This document shows, one piece after another, positions 1 to 9,334 of a stretch of DNA of 64,000 bases; within the stretch, counting starts at the first letter, position 1, and each line of letters begins with the position of its first letter. Source of the stretch: CAIVAT01 sp964525995 (GTDB taxonomy: Bacteria; Bacteroidota; Bacteroidia; Bacteroidales; FEN-979); contig CAZGIM010000001.1 in assembly GCA_964525995.1 (NCBI GenBank), positions 253,314-317,313 of the forward strand. Direction: 5' to 3'. Made by a program: the position numbers and the translations under genes. The notes under the pieces are model-generated. The model saw nothing but the letters and a program-made list of their open reading frames with translations. It was not told the origin of the DNA and did not search any database.

Positions 1-65
1 CATAATTCTCTCTTTTTCAATCGTTAATAATCTACTAATCTTGTTGTTCTCTGAATGAGTTACAC

Positions 66-96
66 CAAAGATATGATATTGGAATGGAAATGTCAA
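66..96 (-). promoter_or_regulatory. promoter for a gene starting at the left window edge
   Basis: On the minus strand a TTG (94-96) is followed after 20 bases by TATCTTTG (66-73), which is the Bacteroidota primary-sigma form TTG-N19-21-TAnnTTTG. The first three bases of the window are a minus-strand ATG about 60 bases downstream, so a gene probably begins there and runs off the edge. Only its start codon is visible. Confidence 0.6.
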
Positions 97-102
97 CAGG
101 AA

Positions 103-1284
103 TTAAAAAATTCCGCCGCCTGATGAGTCAGTTATAGCTCCGGTGACGCTTTTCAGGCAATTGGATTCGTTACGCCAACGAAGAACCCCGAGGAAGGCAA
201 AAATGAGAGCTTCCTTGAATTCCACGGTTAACCGGTCGGGTATAACCACTTCGGTATCGGCATAATGTGCGATCCGTTCTGTTAAAAACGTATTCAGGGC
301 GCCACCGCCCGTCATCAGCATTCGCCTGATGGAATGCCCGACATGATGGTTATTTGTTTTCTGGATACCGGTCATGCCATCCCGATCAACACAACTTAAG
401 GTTGCATATTCGATAGGTTGATCCTTGACCAGTGCAGGTGCCCCCTGAAAAGATCCTGTATGGGCGCATAGCCTTGTTGCATGTCCAATCTGAATGGCAA
501 TATGTTCGCAAAAAGTTGCCAGGAGGTCGCAAACCGGAAGGGTCAGACCGGCAATTAAGGGAGAAACGTTCTGCTCAACCCATTCCTTTCCCAACGATTT
601 TGGAGGTAAAACAGAATAATAAGGTAGGGCATTTAAAGCATTCAGGATTCCCTGGTCGATGGTGCCTTGTCGTGCCATTAATCCGTCTTTATCGTAGTCA
701 TATCCTGACCGGGAAGCCAGTTCATTTAAGACTATGTTGGCCGGGCCGGTATCGTAGGCAATCCGTTTTCCTCCTGAATCAAAAGAAATGTTTGCAAACC
801 CTCCAAGGTTAAGGCAGATTTCATAATCGGAGAACAGCAGCCGATCGCCAATCGGAACCAGCGGAGCTCCCTGTCCCCCTAACGCCACATCCAGCGATCT
901 GAAATCACAGATAACCGGGATGCCGGTTTCAGCCCTGATTGCAGGACCATGCCCGATCTGAAGCGTCAGCCTGTCTTCCGGCCGGTGAAATACCGTATGG
1001 CCGTGCGAAGCAATAAAATCGGGATGAATGCGATGTTTTTCAATAAAATTCCGGGTCAGACTTCCCAAAAGATGCCCGTAATCCCTGTCAAGTGTAATAA
1101 GTTCAATTGCCCGGCCGGTGCCTGCCGAGCCTAACCGATCCCTCCATTGCCGGGTGTATGGAATGGTTTCAGCCTGATGGATCTTTGAAAACCATTTGGA
1201 GTCCTGTAACCTGAACTCACAAAAAGCAATGTCTATCCCGTCAAGGCTGGTTCCCGACATTAATCCTATGGCAAAATAGTTCAT
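103..1284 (-). CDS. anmK: anhydro-N-acetylmuramic acid kinase
   Basis: The 393-residue cytosolic kinase phosphorylates and hydrates 1,6-anhydro-MurNAc to MurNAc-6-phosphate during recycling of peptidoglycan. The family opening MSGTSLDGID is at residues 9-18, followed by GHTVFH, a GGQGAPL loop and a C-terminal MTGGGALN sugar-kinase ATP-binding segment. Length fits the usual 370-400 residues. It starts 17 bases after the murF stop on the same strand, so the two are probably cotranscribed, pairing cell-wall synthesis with recycling. No promoter was found in the short gap. Confidence 0.93.
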   Translation of the reverse strand: MNYFAIGLMSGTSLDGIDIAFCEFRLQDSKWFSKIHQAETIPYTRQWRDRLGSAGTGRAIELITLDRDYGHLLGSLTRNFIEKHRIHPDFIASHGHTVFHRPEDRLTLQIGHGPAIRAETGIPVICDFRSLDVALGGQGAPLVPIGDRLLFSDYEICLNLGGFANISFDSGGKRIAYDTGPANIVLNELASRSGYDYDKDGLMARQGTIDQGILNALNALPYYSVLPPKSLGKEWVEQNVSPLIAGLTLPVCDLLATFCEHIAIQIGHATRLCAHTGSFQGAPALVKDQPIEYATLSCVDRDGMTGIQKTNNHHVGHSIRRMLMTGGGALNTFLTERIAHYADTEVVIPDRLTVEFKEALIFAFLGVLRWRNESNCLKSVTGAITDSSGGGIF

Positions 1285-1301
1285 TTCCGGGATGTTTGAT
1301 T

Positions 1302-2621
1302 TTACAATACATCAACAAGGGTTTCCATCTTCATCCCCCTGGAGCCTTTTATCAAAACCGTAGCCTGTTCAATCCGGTGATGCTCGAACCACAGTTTTGC
1401 CAGCGCAGCATCAGCGAAAACATGAAAATCGGGATGGGTATTGGTCGAACAAAATCTCCGGCCAACAAGGAAAACTTTTTTGAAGTCCAGATTATCTATA
1501 AGTCCAAGAATATGACGGTGTTCCTTGTCAGATTCAGCTCCCAGTTCAAGCATATCACCTAAAATGACGATCTTCGCTGGGTAGTTCGTTTCGGCAAAAG
1601 ATACCAATGCCGCTTCCATACTGCTGGGATTTGCATTATAGGCATCCAGGATCAACCTGTTGGTGCGGGTCATAGTTACCTGCGAACGGTTGTTGGCAGG
1701 TTCATAACTTTCAAGTGCGGACCCAATCCGGTCAACCGGAACCTTGAAGAAATGCCCGATACAGGCTGCAGCAGCGATGTTGCTCAGATTGTATTTACCG
1801 TACAATTTGGTATCGACTGTGATCCTCTGGTTGCCCGGAAAGCGGATTTCAGCCCTGACAAAGGGATCGGCAGCTATTAGAGAGACTACAGTGTCGGCCT
1901 GTGAAGTACCGTAGGTAACGACTTTAAGTCTTTCAGCGTGCCTGCTGAGCAAATCATCCTGACGATGGAGGAATACCGTCCCGTCATTATCTTTCAGATA
2001 CCGATAGAGTTCTGTTTTGGTACGCACAACACCTTCAAAGCCACCGAATCCTTCGAGGTGGGCACGACCGATGTTGGTAATGATCCCATAACCGGGTCTG
2101 GCTAACCGGCATAAGAAGTCGATTTCCCCTTCATGATTGGCTCCCATCTCAATGATGGCAATCTCGGTTTCATCGGTGATGTTTAGTAATGTCAAAGGTA
2201 CCCCGATGTGGTTATTCAGGTTGCCGGTGGTCGCAACAGTTTTAAATTTCTGTCTGAAAACGGAATGGAATAATTCTTTGGTCGTGGTCTTTCCGTTGGT
2301 CCCGGTGATAGCGATTACAGGGATATTGAACCGGGACCGGTGAAAGCTGGCCAGGTCCTGTAAGGCTTTCAGGCAGTCAGGAACCAGGATGTATCGGTTG
2401 TCAGGGGTGCAGGCTGGATCATCAACCACTGCAAAAGCGGCTCCGTCATTTATGGCTTGGGATGCAAACCGGTTTCCATCGAACGAGGTTCCCTTCAAGG
2501 CGAAGAAGATGGAACCCGGGATGATGTTCCGGCTGTCGGTACAAACCGTGCCGCATTCCAGGAAATGGTGATATAGTTCGCTGTTTGGATTATCCATGAG
2601 CCCCTGAGGATCGTCAAACAT
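1302..2621 (-). CDS. murF: UDP-N-acetylmuramoyl-tripeptide--D-alanyl-D-alanine ligase
   Basis: MurF adds D-Ala-D-Ala to the UDP-MurNAc tripeptide, the last cytosolic step of peptidoglycan precursor synthesis. The 439-residue protein shows the Mur-ligase order: an N-terminal domain with DSR near residue 30, the ATP loop GTNGKTTTKE at about 105-114, the central NNHIGVP and EMGANHEGEI segments, and a C-terminal domain with DAYNANPSSM and GDMLELG. It lies directly downstream of gldJ. The gldJ-murF neighbourhood is also known from Flavobacterium. A terminator hairpin between the two suggests at least partial transcriptional separation. Confidence 0.95.
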   Translation of the reverse strand: MFDDPQGLMDNPNSELYHHFLECGTVCTDSRNIIPGSIFFALKGTSFDGNRFASQAINDGAAFAVVDDPACTPDNRYILVPDCLKALQDLASFHRSRFNIPVIAITGTNGKTTTKELFHSVFRQKFKTVATTGNLNNHIGVPLTLLNITDETEIAIIEMGANHEGEIDFLCRLARPGYGIITNIGRAHLEGFGGFEGVVRTKTELYRYLKDNDGTVFLHRQDDLLSRHAERLKVVTYGTSQADTVVSLIAADPFVRAEIRFPGNQRITVDTKLYGKYNLSNIAAAACIGHFFKVPVDRIGSALESYEPANNRSQVTMTRTNRLILDAYNANPSSMEAALVSFAETNYPAKIVILGDMLELGAESDKEHRHILGLIDNLDFKKVFLVGRRFCSTNTHPDFHVFADAALAKLWFEHHRIEQATVLIKGSRGMKMETLVDVL

Positions 2622-2630
2622 TCATCATAT

Positions 2631-2666
2631 ATAAAAACAAACCCCGTCTCGGTCAGAAACGGGGTT
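2631..2666 (-). terminator. terminator after gldJ
   Basis: The stem AACCCCGT (2640-2647) pairs with ACGGGGTT (2659-2666), and a T-rich tail follows on the minus strand. It sits between the gldJ stop and the murF start. Confidence 0.7.
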
Positions 2667-2685
2667 CTGGTTAATGGTTCATATT

Positions 2686-4161
2686 TTATCGTCCGGCTAT
2701 AGAGCCGCCGACACGGGTCATGGCACAACGAAAACCAATTGCATCGGATGCTTCATTTTCATCAAGATAGCGGCGGGTTCCGGGGCTCATGTAATAAGCG
2801 GGATCTTTCCAGCTACCTCCTTTGTAAACCCGGGCATGGTCAGTTATCAGTGAACTCATACCATACTGATACATAAGATTCGTTGCACTGCTATCCCTTG
2901 CACCCTCTTTCCAGACGTTATTGTCGATGTTGGAAGCATAATCACCGTCTAAATAATTGATGTTATCGGCTTGCCGGTAATTTTTACGGTTCATGGCTTC
3001 CGCAGTGGTTATATCACGGTACTTGATTCTTCCAAGGCTGTCTTTTTCAGCAAGAAATCCTTCTGCATCCCTGACCGGAGTTTTGAAAACGTTCCCACGG
3101 AACGGATGGAGGTCAGATACTTCATACGAGTTAAGTGGCCGGTAAACATCCAGAACCCACTCGCTCACATTTCCAGCCATGTTGTAAAGCCCGTAATCAT
3201 TGGGGAAGTAAGAACCGCAGGCAGAAGGAATATTTGCTCCGTCGTTCAGATTCCCGGCTACCCCCATATAGTCACCGTTACCGCGTTTGAAGTTATCCAT
3301 AAAACTTCCGTAATACCGGTTTTCATCAGTACGTACGTAGTTTCCGTTCCAGGGATAATTCTTTCTTTCAACAACCCGTTCATACAGAGTATTACCCACC
3401 AATCCAAGAGCCGCATATTCCCACTCAGCTTCGGTCGGCAGTCTGTATTTCGGGAGCATAATACCATCTTCCATCTTGACTTTTCGGGTTCCGGTACCAT
3501 TGGGATTCAAATCGGGTAGCGGCTTATCAACCAGTCCTTCATATTGCCCTGCAAGATATGCCTCGGTATTAAAGTTGTTTTCGTTTTTCTGAGCAGGGTC
3601 CATGGCGAGAATGCCTCGTTTTATCAGCATTGCCTCATTAACACGGTCGGTTCTCCAGAGGCAGTAATCGTTGGCCTGTACCCAGCTGATACCCACAACC
3701 GGATAGTTACGGTATGCAGGATGTCGGAAGTAATACTCGACCAAAGGTTCATTATAGGCGAGTTTCTGGCGCCAAACGAGCGTATCGGGAAGCGCTTTGC
3801 GGTAAACCCCGGGATAGTCGGTGGCGTAAACCCGGCTGAGCCAGTAAAGATACTCCAGGTAATCGAGGTTACGAACCTCGGTTTCATCCATATAAAAACT
3901 CGCAACAGTCACTCTTCGTGCACTGTTGTTCCACTCATACATCACATCGTCCTGGGTACCTCCCATGGTGAATGTTCCGCCTTCAATAAACACGAGGCCC
4001 GGTCCGGTTTGCTGGTCGGCAAATTGCCTGACCTCGAAACCTCCGTTTTTGGGATTGTTGTATTCCCATCCTGTTGACCGTGAAGCTTCTTTTTTGCAGG
4101 CTCCTACCAGGATCAGGATACCGGATAAAGCTGCAAACTGAAAGATCCTGTTCATTTTCAT
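2686..4161 (-). CDS. gldJ: gliding motility / T9SS lipoprotein GldJ
   Basis: This 491-residue lipoprotein has a signal peptide ending in the lipobox LVGAC near residue 22 and an FGE-sulfatase (SUMF1-like) fold, as in GldJ and GldK. GldJ is needed for gliding and T9SS function and is thought to sit at the periplasmic side of the outer membrane with GldK. GldJ-like features are the N-terminal TGWEYNNPKNGGFEV stretch, GLVFIEGGTFTMG, YMDETEV, RLPTEAEWEYAA, NVSEWV and YKGGSWKD. Context agrees: divergent porU and porV, adjacent porP/sprF and downstream murF. A strong promoter lies just upstream. GldK is the main alternative, but the N-terminal region and synteny favour GldJ. Confidence 0.88.
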   Translation of the reverse strand: MKMNRIFQFAALSGILILVGACKKEASRSTGWEYNNPKNGGFEVRQFADQQTGPGLVFIEGGTFTMGGTQDDVMYEWNNSARRVTVASFYMDETEVRNLDYLEYLYWLSRVYATDYPGVYRKALPDTLVWRQKLAYNEPLVEYYFRHPAYRNYPVVGISWVQANDYCLWRTDRVNEAMLIKRGILAMDPAQKNENNFNTEAYLAGQYEGLVDKPLPDLNPNGTGTRKVKMEDGIMLPKYRLPTEAEWEYAALGLVGNTLYERVVERKNYPWNGNYVRTDENRYYGSFMDNFKRGNGDYMGVAGNLNDGANIPSACGSYFPNDYGLYNMAGNVSEWVLDVYRPLNSYEVSDLHPFRGNVFKTPVRDAEGFLAEKDSLGRIKYRDITTAEAMNRKNYRQADNINYLDGDYASNIDNNVWKEGARDSSATNLMYQYGMSSLITDHARVYKGGSWKDPAYYMSPGTRRYLDENEASDAIGFRCAMTRVGGSIAGR

Positions 4162-4177
4162 GCGAGAGAAATTTTTG

Positions 4178-4208
4178 CAAACCTACATGAAATCGGAAAA
4201 TTGTGCAA
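4178..4208 (-). promoter_or_regulatory. gldJ promoter
   Basis: On the minus strand TTG (4206-4208), 20 bases, then TAGGTTTG (4178-4185). The -7 box ends 16 bases before the gldJ ATG, so the leader is short. Confidence 0.7.
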
Positions 4209-4278
4209 ATTTTGATGCGGTCTCATGCGATTTTTTTGTGAGTGATAGTTGGTGCTTGAAAACAAATTGTATCAATAA

Positions 4279-5262
4279 CTAAAAACGTGGGCATTTTATT
4301 GCCCTTATATGTCTTCTTTTTTCAGAGCAAGGGAATTGCCATGACGCCGAAACCTCGTGAGCCCCGCCAGATGCGCCTTTCAAATTACTTATCGTGAAAT
4401 CATAACTATATCCCACCTGAAGATTTTTATAGTGAATTCCAAGCATCGGGATAATGGCATCGGGATTTTCAAAGTTATGGCGGTACCAAACTCCGCCAAC
4501 AAATGGATCGATCGTGAGATATAATCCGATGTTTAGCTGGTGATAGATGGACTGCTGCTGGTAAAGAACATTGGGTGATAACGAAAACTCCCGCTCATCG
4601 TCGGCACTTCCATTTTTCCTGAGGTTTATAGTCCCGCCTGCATGAATCGTGAACTTCATATACAGCGGGGTGTCATTGTTCGCGTAAAATCCTATTTTGG
4701 GTTGCGAAAGATGATCCACTGCTACTCCTCCGTAGACCAGGTTATCGTAGGCCAGGAATATTCCGGCTGAGAAGTCAGGAACTCCGATCCTTGGCTGATC
4801 CGGCTGCTTTTCAAGGGTCTCTGTGGAATTGCGGACGATCATATCTTCGAAAGTGAGGTTATCCCACGCAAGATGCCGTTGGTAATATCCTGCTTTAATT
4901 GCCCCACTAGCCTGAAGTCTTGAAGTAAGGTTGAATTTGTAAGCGTACATTACACTGATGGTCGTTGTGTTCAGAGCGCCTCCACCAGCTCTGTCGGCCA
5001 TGAGCAAAACACCTACCCCACCATGTAAAAATGAGACATACTGGTCGTATGAAATATGATATGTGTTAAATGCTTTACCGAATCCAGGCCATTGGTTTCG
5101 ATAATTTCCTGTGGCTTTAGGGCAAATGTTCAGCCCTGCCATGGCAGGATTCAGGTAGAGTGGATTGGCATAAAACTGGGAAAATTCCGGATCCTGGGCT
5201 ACGACCTTACCAAAGAATAAAAAGAAGAGAATCCCAATCAGGAACCGATTTCCTTTTGTCAT
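4279..5262 (-). CDS. PorP/SprF family T9SS membrane protein
   Basis: This 327-residue outer-membrane beta-barrel has a signal peptide ending FGKVVAQ and then the family signature QDPEFSQFYANPLYLNPAMAG. PorP/SprF proteins help T9SS cargo, often of type B, reach or attach to the surface. I chose the start at 5262 because the signal peptide begins there; an in-frame ATG at 5328 would add 22 residues. The barrel shows repeated aromatic strand ends such as YYQRHLAWDNLTF and LQVGYSYDFTIS. It lies upstream of gldJ on the same strand and is divergent from porU. Whether it is the core PorP or one of several SprF-like paralogues cannot be told from here. Confidence 0.88.
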   Translation of the reverse strand: MTKGNRFLIGILFFLFFGKVVAQDPEFSQFYANPLYLNPAMAGLNICPKATGNYRNQWPGFGKAFNTYHISYDQYVSFLHGGVGVLLMADRAGGGALNTTTISVMYAYKFNLTSRLQASGAIKAGYYQRHLAWDNLTFEDMIVRNSTETLEKQPDQPRIGVPDFSAGIFLAYDNLVYGGVAVDHLSQPKIGFYANNDTPLYMKFTIHAGGTINLRKNGSADDEREFSLSPNVLYQQQSIYHQLNIGLYLTIDPFVGGVWYRHNFENPDAIIPMLGIHYKNLQVGYSYDFTISNLKGASGGAHEVSASWQFPCSEKRRHIRAIKCPRF

Positions 5263-5448
5263 GCTGTTGAATACAACCTGTTTAGCGGTCACAAAATTAC
5301 GAAAAAAAACTGAAAGCCTTCCAGTCATTTACAATATTAACTAACACCAAACGTTTAAAAACTGGATATCATCTTTCCGGGTGACTATTTTTTTACGGGT
5401 GGCAACCAACCTTGTTTTTTTTCTGTCTTATGCTTAACAGGGAACTGT

Positions 5449-8400
5449 ATGAATCATAAAATACTTCACTGCCTGCTGATAACGGCTATTACGATCATCC
5501 TGCTTGCTGCCGGAATAGCACGCGGCAGTACCGAAATTTCCAGTGGACCGTACAATCTAAAATGGAAACCAATCCGGTCTCAACAGGATACATCAACCTA
5601 CTACCCTAACATTCTTACCTTTGAGGGATCCCTGCTGGATGAAAAATTCGGGCTGCTGCCGGTTTTTTCCTGTTATGTCGCGCCCCCCGCAACCGGCGAT
5701 ACCATTGTGAGTATAACCATTACCGATCCTGTTTATCTCACTATCGGTGATACCAGCATGCTACCTCTCAGAGATGTTGAATTAATCCGGAAAGAGGTTG
5801 CCATTTGGAATGAGCAGGTAAGTTATTCAGATGAAGTATCGTATCGGATTTCGGTCATGCCTGTTCGCCGGGATTCCTCGACAGGGATGCTACAAGCGCT
5901 CATTTCATTTGGAATTTCGGTAAAATTCGAGGCAGCTGACCGACCGGATAACGGATCGGGATTACCCAGGTATGCCTCTTCTTCAGTTCTTGCAACAGGA
6001 TCATGGTACAAATTCAGCGTGACCAATTCAGGAATTTTCAGGATCGGATACGAAGACCTCCGGTCGGCAGGGATTGATCCAGCAACTATCGACCCCCGAT
6101 TTATCAGGCTCTACGGAAATGGTGGTGGGATGCTGCCCGAATCCAACGCCAAAAGCCGGGTGGACGATCTGTTGGAAAATTCCATTTATGTTTATGGTGA
6201 AGAGGATGGTAGATTTGATCCTGGTGATTACATTCTTTTCTACGGACAGTCGCCCGACACCTGGACGTTCACCAAAACCGACCAGTTGTTCCATCATGCG
6301 AAAAACGCGTATAGTGATTATACTTATTACTTTCTGAACTTTGATCAGGGATTGGGGAAGAGGATCGGAACGGAGAGCAGTGTCAGTGATCCGGCTACCT
6401 TAACCGCAACCACTTTCAATGATTATGCCTTTTATGAGAAGGACGACAAAAACCTTGCAAAAACCGGAAGGGAATGGTGGGACCAGCAATATTTTGATAT
6501 CACCACGGTAAGGAATTATGCCTTCAGCTTCCCGAATATCGATGGCGCCCAAAAGGTCACCCTGACCTGTAATCTGGCCGCGAGATCAACTGTTGGTAGC
6601 AGCGCCTTTACGATTGCTGCCCAGGGTAATTCCCTCCTAACTGTCACGATTCCCTCCACCTCCGGTACCTTTGATGATGATTTCGCGAAACAGGTTACCA
6701 GTTCCGCCAGTTTTCTTACCGCGAATCCAGCAATTGATATCAGGTTGTCCTATCTGAAATCATCCTCAAGTTCGGTGGGATATCTCAATTATATCGAAGT
6801 GAATGCAATTCGGAACCTGATCATGAACGGATCTCAGATGTCATTTCGTTCAGCAACAGCGACCAGTCAGGGTGCCGTGACAGAATTTGTTGTCAGTTCA
6901 AACGGTCAGAATCTCCGTTTCTGGGATGTCACCTCCATTGACAATATCAGGGAATTAAATGCGGTTAAAACCGGAAATGATTATGTTTTCAGGGTTGCTA
7001 CGGGAACCTTGCGTGAATTCATTGCATATGACGGGAGTTCCTTTGCCGCGCCCTCCTTTACCGGTAAAGTGGAAAACCAAAACCTGCATGCCACTCAGTC
7101 GGTGGATTATATTATTGTAACCCACCCGCTTTTTCTGGATGAGGCCGAAAGGCTGGCTCAGTTTCACCGGGAACAGAGTCAATTTTCGGTACTTGTAACC
7201 ACTCCCGAAAAAATCTATAACGAATTCTCTTCCGGAGCTCAGGATATTACCGCAATCCGCGATTTTGTGAGGATGATGTACAATAAGGCAGAACCCGGCA
7301 AGGAACCCGCCTATCTGCTCCTATTTGGCGATGCATCCTATGATTACAAGGACCGGATTCAAAATAACACCAACTTCGTACCTTCCTATGCATCTGTCGA
7401 GTCCTTCAACCCGGTTAGCTCCTTTGTGGCTGACGATTACTTCGGCAAGCTGAAAGAAAATGAAGGACAATCAGCCGCAGGTAACATGGTTATCGGGATC
7501 GGACGATTTCCCGTTGCCACACTTGCCGAAGCCAGGAGCGCAGTGGATAAGGTAATCCATTACAGCACCAATGCCCAGGCAGTCATGAGCGACTGGCGCA
7601 ACGTGATCACCTTTGTAGCCGACGATCAGAATGAAGGCAATAACATGTTCATCGAAGATTCGGAAGACATTGCAAAAGGCATTGAGAACCAGTATAAATC
7701 GTATAATGTCGATAAAATATATTCCGATGCCTATACCATGGTTTCGACCCCCGGGGGCGCCCGATATCCTGAGGTTAATGAGGTTATTAACAAAAGGGTC
7801 GAAAAGGGCTGCCTGATTATGAATTATATCGGACACGGGGGCGAAGTGGGCTGGGCCCATGAACGGATTCTCGAAGTGCCCGACATCAAAGCCTGGAGGA
7901 ATTTTAACAACATGCCGGTGTTTGTTACTGCAACCTGTGAATTCAGCCGATTTGACGATCCGGAGCGGACTTCGGCCGGTGAATGGGTATTTCTGAACAG
8001 CAACGGTGGCGGCATTTCACTTTTTACCACAACCCGACTGACGTTTGCCTATACCAATAAAACTCTGCTCGATCGGTTTTACCAGTATCTTTTTGTCAAA
8101 TACCAGGGAAAATATCCCCGCATGGGAGATCTCATCCGCGAAGCAAAAGATTCATTAGGAAGCGCTCCCAACATTCATTCATTTGTACTGTTAGGCGATC
8201 CGGCCATGAAAATCGCCTATCCGGATTTGAATGTAGTTACAACCTCTATTAATACACGTGAAAACAACTCCGCCCCCGATACCTTGAAAGCCCTCTCCGT
8301 AATTACCATACAGGGTGAGGTCAGGGATGCTTCGGGCAGCCGGCAGGATGATTTCTCGGGCACCATTTTCCCGACGGTGTATGATAAACCTTCAGAAATC

Positions 8401-9306
8401 TGGACCAAAGCAAACTACGGCTATGATGATCCCGTGAGATTTTTCCTTAGAAAAAATCCGGTTTACAAAGGGAAAGTGGAAGTGGCCGATGGCAGGTTTT
8501 CGTTTTCATTTATCGTCCCTAAAGACATTGCATTACAGTACGGGATCGGAAAGATCAGCTACTATGCCCGCAGCGCTGAGACCGATGCCAGCGGATTCGA
8601 CGAAAATATCCAGGTCGGAGGTTACAACAATGAAGCGCCGGTTGATGACCAGGGACCGGAATTGTCGCTCTTCATAAACGACTTTCATTTTGTTTCGGGG
8701 GGAATCACGAATTCGAAACCGACACTGATTGCCGTTATGAGCGATTCATCAGGCATCAACACGGTGGGTAATGGAATCGGTCACGATATCACAGCCATCC
8801 TGGACAATAAAACTACCACCCCGATGATCCTGAATGATTATTATGTATCAGATCTGAATACTTTCAAGAGCGGGGTTATCCAATATCCATTGAGCCAATT
8901 GGAAGATGGCTTGCACACGATTACCGTTAAAGTCTGGGATGTCTATAATAACTCCACTGAAAGTGCCATCGACTTTTTAGTTGTATCGTCAGCGGAGTTT
9001 GCCTTTCAACATCTCATCAATTACCCGAATCCGATGCGTGACCAAACCACCTTCTGCTGGGAAACCAATCAGGTCAATCAAACGCTGGAAGTTGAAATCC
9101 GCATCTTCTCACTTTGGGGCGATCTGGTAAAAGTAATCAGTCAGACCATTGAATCGCAGGGTTACCGGAATGTTTCAATACACTGGGATGGCACGCAGGA
9201 TAGCGGCCGGAAGATATCTACCGGCACCTACATTTACCAGGTTCGTTTGAAAATTCCTGATGGCACCATCAAGAGCCAGTCGTCAAAGTTGGTGGTAATT
9301 CGCTGA
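5449..9306 (+). CDS. porU: type IX secretion system sortase PorU (C25 family)
   Basis: The 1285-residue exported protein has an N-terminal signal peptide (about residues 1-26) and a gingipain-like C25 peptidase domain. PorU cleaves the C-terminal sorting signal of T9SS cargo and links the cargo to A-LPS at the cell surface, working with PorV. The catalytic dyad is visible as His796 in GHGGE and Cys830 in TCEFSRFD. Other marks are LLFGDASYDYKDR and DDYFGKL. The C-terminal 100 residues (YPNPMRD to SSKLVVIR) form an Ig-like tail resembling a sorting domain, as in PorU of Porphyromonas gingivalis. A second PorU-like gene follows at once, and porV comes after it. Confidence 0.9.
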   Translation: MNHKILHCLLITAITIILLAAGIARGSTEISSGPYNLKWKPIRSQQDTSTYYPNILTFEGSLLDEKFGLLPVFSCYVAPPATGDTIVSITITDPVYLTIGDTSMLPLRDVELIRKEVAIWNEQVSYSDEVSYRISVMPVRRDSSTGMLQALISFGISVKFEAADRPDNGSGLPRYASSSVLATGSWYKFSVTNSGIFRIGYEDLRSAGIDPATIDPRFIRLYGNGGGMLPESNAKSRVDDLLENSIYVYGEEDGRFDPGDYILFYGQSPDTWTFTKTDQLFHHAKNAYSDYTYYFLNFDQGLGKRIGTESSVSDPATLTATTFNDYAFYEKDDKNLAKTGREWWDQQYFDITTVRNYAFSFPNIDGAQKVTLTCNLAARSTVGSSAFTIAAQGNSLLTVTIPSTSGTFDDDFAKQVTSSASFLTANPAIDIRLSYLKSSSSSVGYLNYIEVNAIRNLIMNGSQMSFRSATATSQGAVTEFVVSSNGQNLRFWDVTSIDNIRELNAVKTGNDYVFRVATGTLREFIAYDGSSFAAPSFTGKVENQNLHATQSVDYIIVTHPLFLDEAERLAQFHREQSQFSVLVTTPEKIYNEFSSGAQDITAIRDFVRMMYNKAEPGKEPAYLLLFGDASYDYKDRIQNNTNFVPSYASVESFNPVSSFVADDYFGKLKENEGQSAAGNMVIGIGRFPVATLAEARSAVDKVIHYSTNAQAVMSDWRNVITFVADDQNEGNNMFIEDSEDIAKGIENQYKSYNVDKIYSDAYTMVSTPGGARYPEVNEVINKRVEKGCLIMNYIGHGGEVGWAHERILEVPDIKAWRNFNNMPVFVTATCEFSRFDDPERTSAGEWVFLNSNGGGISLFTTTRLTFAYTNKTLLDRFYQYLFVKYQGKYPRMGDLIREAKDSLGSAPNIHSFVLLGDPAMKIAYPDLNVVTTSINTRENNSAPDTLKALSVITIQGEVRDASGSRQDDFSGTIFPTVYDKPSEIWTKANYGYDDPVRFFLRKNPVYKGKVEVADGRFSFSFIVPKDIALQYGIGKISYYARSAETDASGFDENIQVGGYNNEAPVDDQGPELSLFINDFHFVSGGITNSKPTLIAVMSDSSGINTVGNGIGHDITAILDNKTTTPMILNDYYVSDLNTFKSGVIQYPLSQLEDGLHTITVKVWDVYNNSTESAIDFLVVSSAEFAFQHLINYPNPMRDQTTFCWETNQVNQTLEVEIRIFSLWGDLVKVISQTIESQGYRNVSIHWDGTQDSGRKISTGTYIYQVRLKIPDGTIKSQSSKLVVIR

Positions 9307-9319
9307 TTTACTATCTTTG
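9289..9319 (+). promoter_or_regulatory. promoter of the second PorU-like gene
   Basis: TTG (9289-9291), 20 bases, then TATCTTTG (9312-9319). The TTG lies inside the end of porU. The -7 box overlaps an in-frame TTG at 9317, which argues that translation starts at the ATG at 9335, giving a very short leader. Confidence 0.65.
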
Positions 9320-9334
9320 CAAATTATTCAGAAG

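Noticed and set aside
2971..3519. 182-codon frame opposite gldJ
   Set aside because: It is fully antisense to a gene with clear family motifs, and such frames recur opposite many genes here.
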